This document shows positions 63,011 through 64,000 of a stretch of DNA of 64,000 nt, piece by piece. The notes under the pieces were generated by a model that was not told where the DNA came from, ran no database searches, and saw only the letters and a program-made list of their open reading frames with translations. This DNA is from CAWGGS01 sp046704745 (lineage in GTDB: Bacteria; Desulfobacterota; Desulfobulbia; Desulfobulbales; Desulfocapsaceae). Every line of letters begins with the position of its first letter. Position 1 is the first letter of the stretch. The translations under genes and the position numbers were made by a program. The stretch lies in NCBI GenBank assembly GCA_046704745.1, contig JBJKRL010000053.1:10129-74128 (forward strand), read 5' to 3'.

Positions 63011-63429
63011 AGTTCCATCAGCAGGTTTTGCTCAGGGTTGTTGTCAAAACGTCTCATTTTTCCGGTTGATCCGACTTATGCGTATTTTTGCAAAGCCGAA
63101 TGGAGCAATCCGGCGGATGTCATCGCTTCCGGCCTCTGCTCTCCGGCCTGATCGCCTGGGAACCACGGCTGACAGACAGGCCGCCCCTGGCCTGCTGCCA
63201 GTTGCTGACGTCGAGGTCCGCAACCCCTGAGGGGCCTGATGTGATTCCCAGGCGGGCCGTGAGCTTCTGAAACATCAGAATGCAAACCTGAAGATTTTGC
63301 CCATCCCTGTCGATTTTTTGCCTATTTCTCCTAAATGACGTGCTATGCATATCAAACTGCCTATATTCTCTGATACCGAAGTAAATACAACCAGACGCTA
63401 TACGTTCGATTGGCAATGAAACTGCAAAA
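63011..63429. other. Intergenic region with R2 copy 2 before larE
   Basis: 419 nt without a gene. R2 copy 2 (63143-63258) fills about a third of it. Nothing else is visible. Confidence 0.5.
63143..63258. repeat. R2 palindromic repeat, copy 2
   Basis: Outer inverted ends GCCTGGGAACCAC (63154-63166) and GTGATTCCCAGGC (63241-63253) match at 12 of 13 positions. An inner hairpin pairs CTGACAGACAGGCC with GGCCTGCTGCCAG. Homologous to 56842-56936 with a roughly 20-base insertion before GGGGCCTGATG. Confidence 0.65.
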
Positions 63430-64000
63430 ATGAAAAACGAAAACTCACATCAGGCTGATTTCCTGGAACTGCTCGATATCTATGCCAGCCAGGATCTTAT
63501 CATCGCGTTTTCAGGAGGGGTCGACAGCACTTTGCTCGCGAAAGCTGTATCTGAGATCAGTAAAAAAAAGAACTATACGGTTCATGCGGTGACCTTTCAG
63601 ACAACCCTCCACCCTTCCGGTGATGAAGATATCGCCAAAAAATCAGCCAGAGATATAGGTGTTATTCATCATAGTATCCAGGTCGACGAGCTACAGCAGG
63701 CAGGCATCCGGTACAACCCTAGAAACAGATGTTATCTCTGCAAAAAACATCTGTTTGGCAAGTTAAGGAGCTTTGCTGAGGAAATGGGAATTTCCCTAAT
63801 CATGGATGGGACGAATGCTGATGATATGCAGCAATATCGTCCGGGCATTATGGCCTTGCGTGAACTCCAAATAGCGAGTCCTCTTGCCGAATCCGGGATG
63901 ACCAAGGATGATATCCGGTCCATGGCGGCCGAGTACGGTCTGTCCGTGGCCGATCGACCTTCCACCCCTTGCCTGGCAACGAGGTTTCCTTATGATACTG
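63430..64000 (+). CDS. larE: LarE, ATP-dependent sacrificial sulfur transferase (truncated by window edge)
   Basis: The frame is open from the ATG at 63430 to the end of the window (190 residues; the full protein is about 270). The PP-loop ATP pyrophosphatase motif AFSGGVDSTLLAKAV is at residues 26-40. The conserved CYLCKKHLF follows near residue 100, then MDGTNADD and IASPLAESGMTK. LarE donates sulfur from its own cysteine during synthesis of the nickel-pincer cofactor of lactate racemase and related enzymes. Confidence 0.93.
   Translation, partial: MKNENSHQADFLELLDIYASQDLIIAFSGGVDSTLLAKAVSEISKKKNYTVHAVTFQTTLHPSGDEDIAKKSARDIGVIHHSIQVDELQQAGIRYNPRNRCYLCKKHLFGKLRSFAEEMGISLIMDGTNADDMQQYRPGIMALRELQIASPLAESGMTKDDIRSMAAEYGLSVADRPSTPCLATRFPYDT

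Overview
The window looks like a chromosome segment of an anaerobic, Gram-negative Desulfobacterota (deltaproteobacterial) bacterium, probably a marine relative of the Desulfobulbales. This is an inference from gene content: a periplasmic membrane-bound formate dehydrogenase cluster, a selenophosphate synthetase that itself contains selenocysteine, a chemoreceptor fused to hemerythrin, a DHH-CBS-nucleotidyltransferase tRNA enzyme, outer-membrane porins, and sucrose synthesis of the kind used for osmoprotection. No rRNA, tRNA, CRISPR array or phage was seen.

Layout. 0-7 kb holds a partial histidine kinase, a DHA2 exporter, a porin, an FG-GAP repeat lipoprotein-like protein, a small outer-membrane protein and a family 4 uracil-DNA glycosylase. 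7-15 kb has a GT39 glycosyltransferase, a Cys-rich XRE regulator, FmdB, FtsB, DUF523, TatC, SerS and an orphan 436-aa protein. 15-29 kb is the formate dehydrogenase region, transcribed leftwards: periplasmic binding protein, double-Cache sensor kinase, NarL-type regulator, six-cluster ferredoxin, TorD-like chaperone, TAT mini-protein, FdhA (Cys form), FdhB and cytochrome b. MobB lies beyond a strong terminator and FdhD is divergent upstream. 29-41 kb has Ddl, RpsU, a Xer recombinase without a normal start codon, the tRNA nucleotidyltransferase, an M50 protease, the MCP-hemerythrin, an orphan duplicated protein, a methyltransferase and SelD. 41.6-49.5 kb is a sucrose operon (fructokinase, sucrose-phosphate synthase/phosphatase, sucrose synthase) followed by a long KamA-like radical SAM protein that ends exactly at a 14-copy heptamer repeat. 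49.6-57.9 kb has a cytidylate-kinase-like protein, a diadenylate cyclase family protein with a DUF3592 neighbour, a thioredoxin-like protein, RecD2, a PilZ protein and an OB-fold lipoprotein. 58-64 kb is accessory: MscS, IS630 and AMP-ligase remnants, an isochorismatase, a TerC pseudogene, a ParD-like/zeta toxin pair and the start of LarE.

The most distinctive feature is intergenic. At least four dispersed repeat families are visible. R1 is a roughly 155-bp element, about 95 bp of which folds as a closed multibranch structure whose stems are kept by compensatory changes between copies. Two R1 copies sit at the same distance (52-60 nt) in front of fdhD and the M50 protease. R3 is a MITE-like family with ends close to TAGCCCGGATTTCTCATGA and two conserved hairpins, and the same end adjoins an IS630-type transposase remnant. 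R2 and R4 are two-copy families. R1 is the best candidate for something undescribed, either a cis-acting RNA or a non-autonomous mobile element.

How the genes work together. FdhABI oxidises formate in the periplasm. MobB, FdhD, the TorD-like protein and TatC supply cofactor, sulfuration, chaperoning and export. The binding-protein/kinase/regulator trio probably controls the cluster. SelD supplies selenophosphate for other selenoproteins, because FdhA here uses cysteine. The sucrose operon makes a compatible solute, and MscS would release solutes on osmotic downshift.
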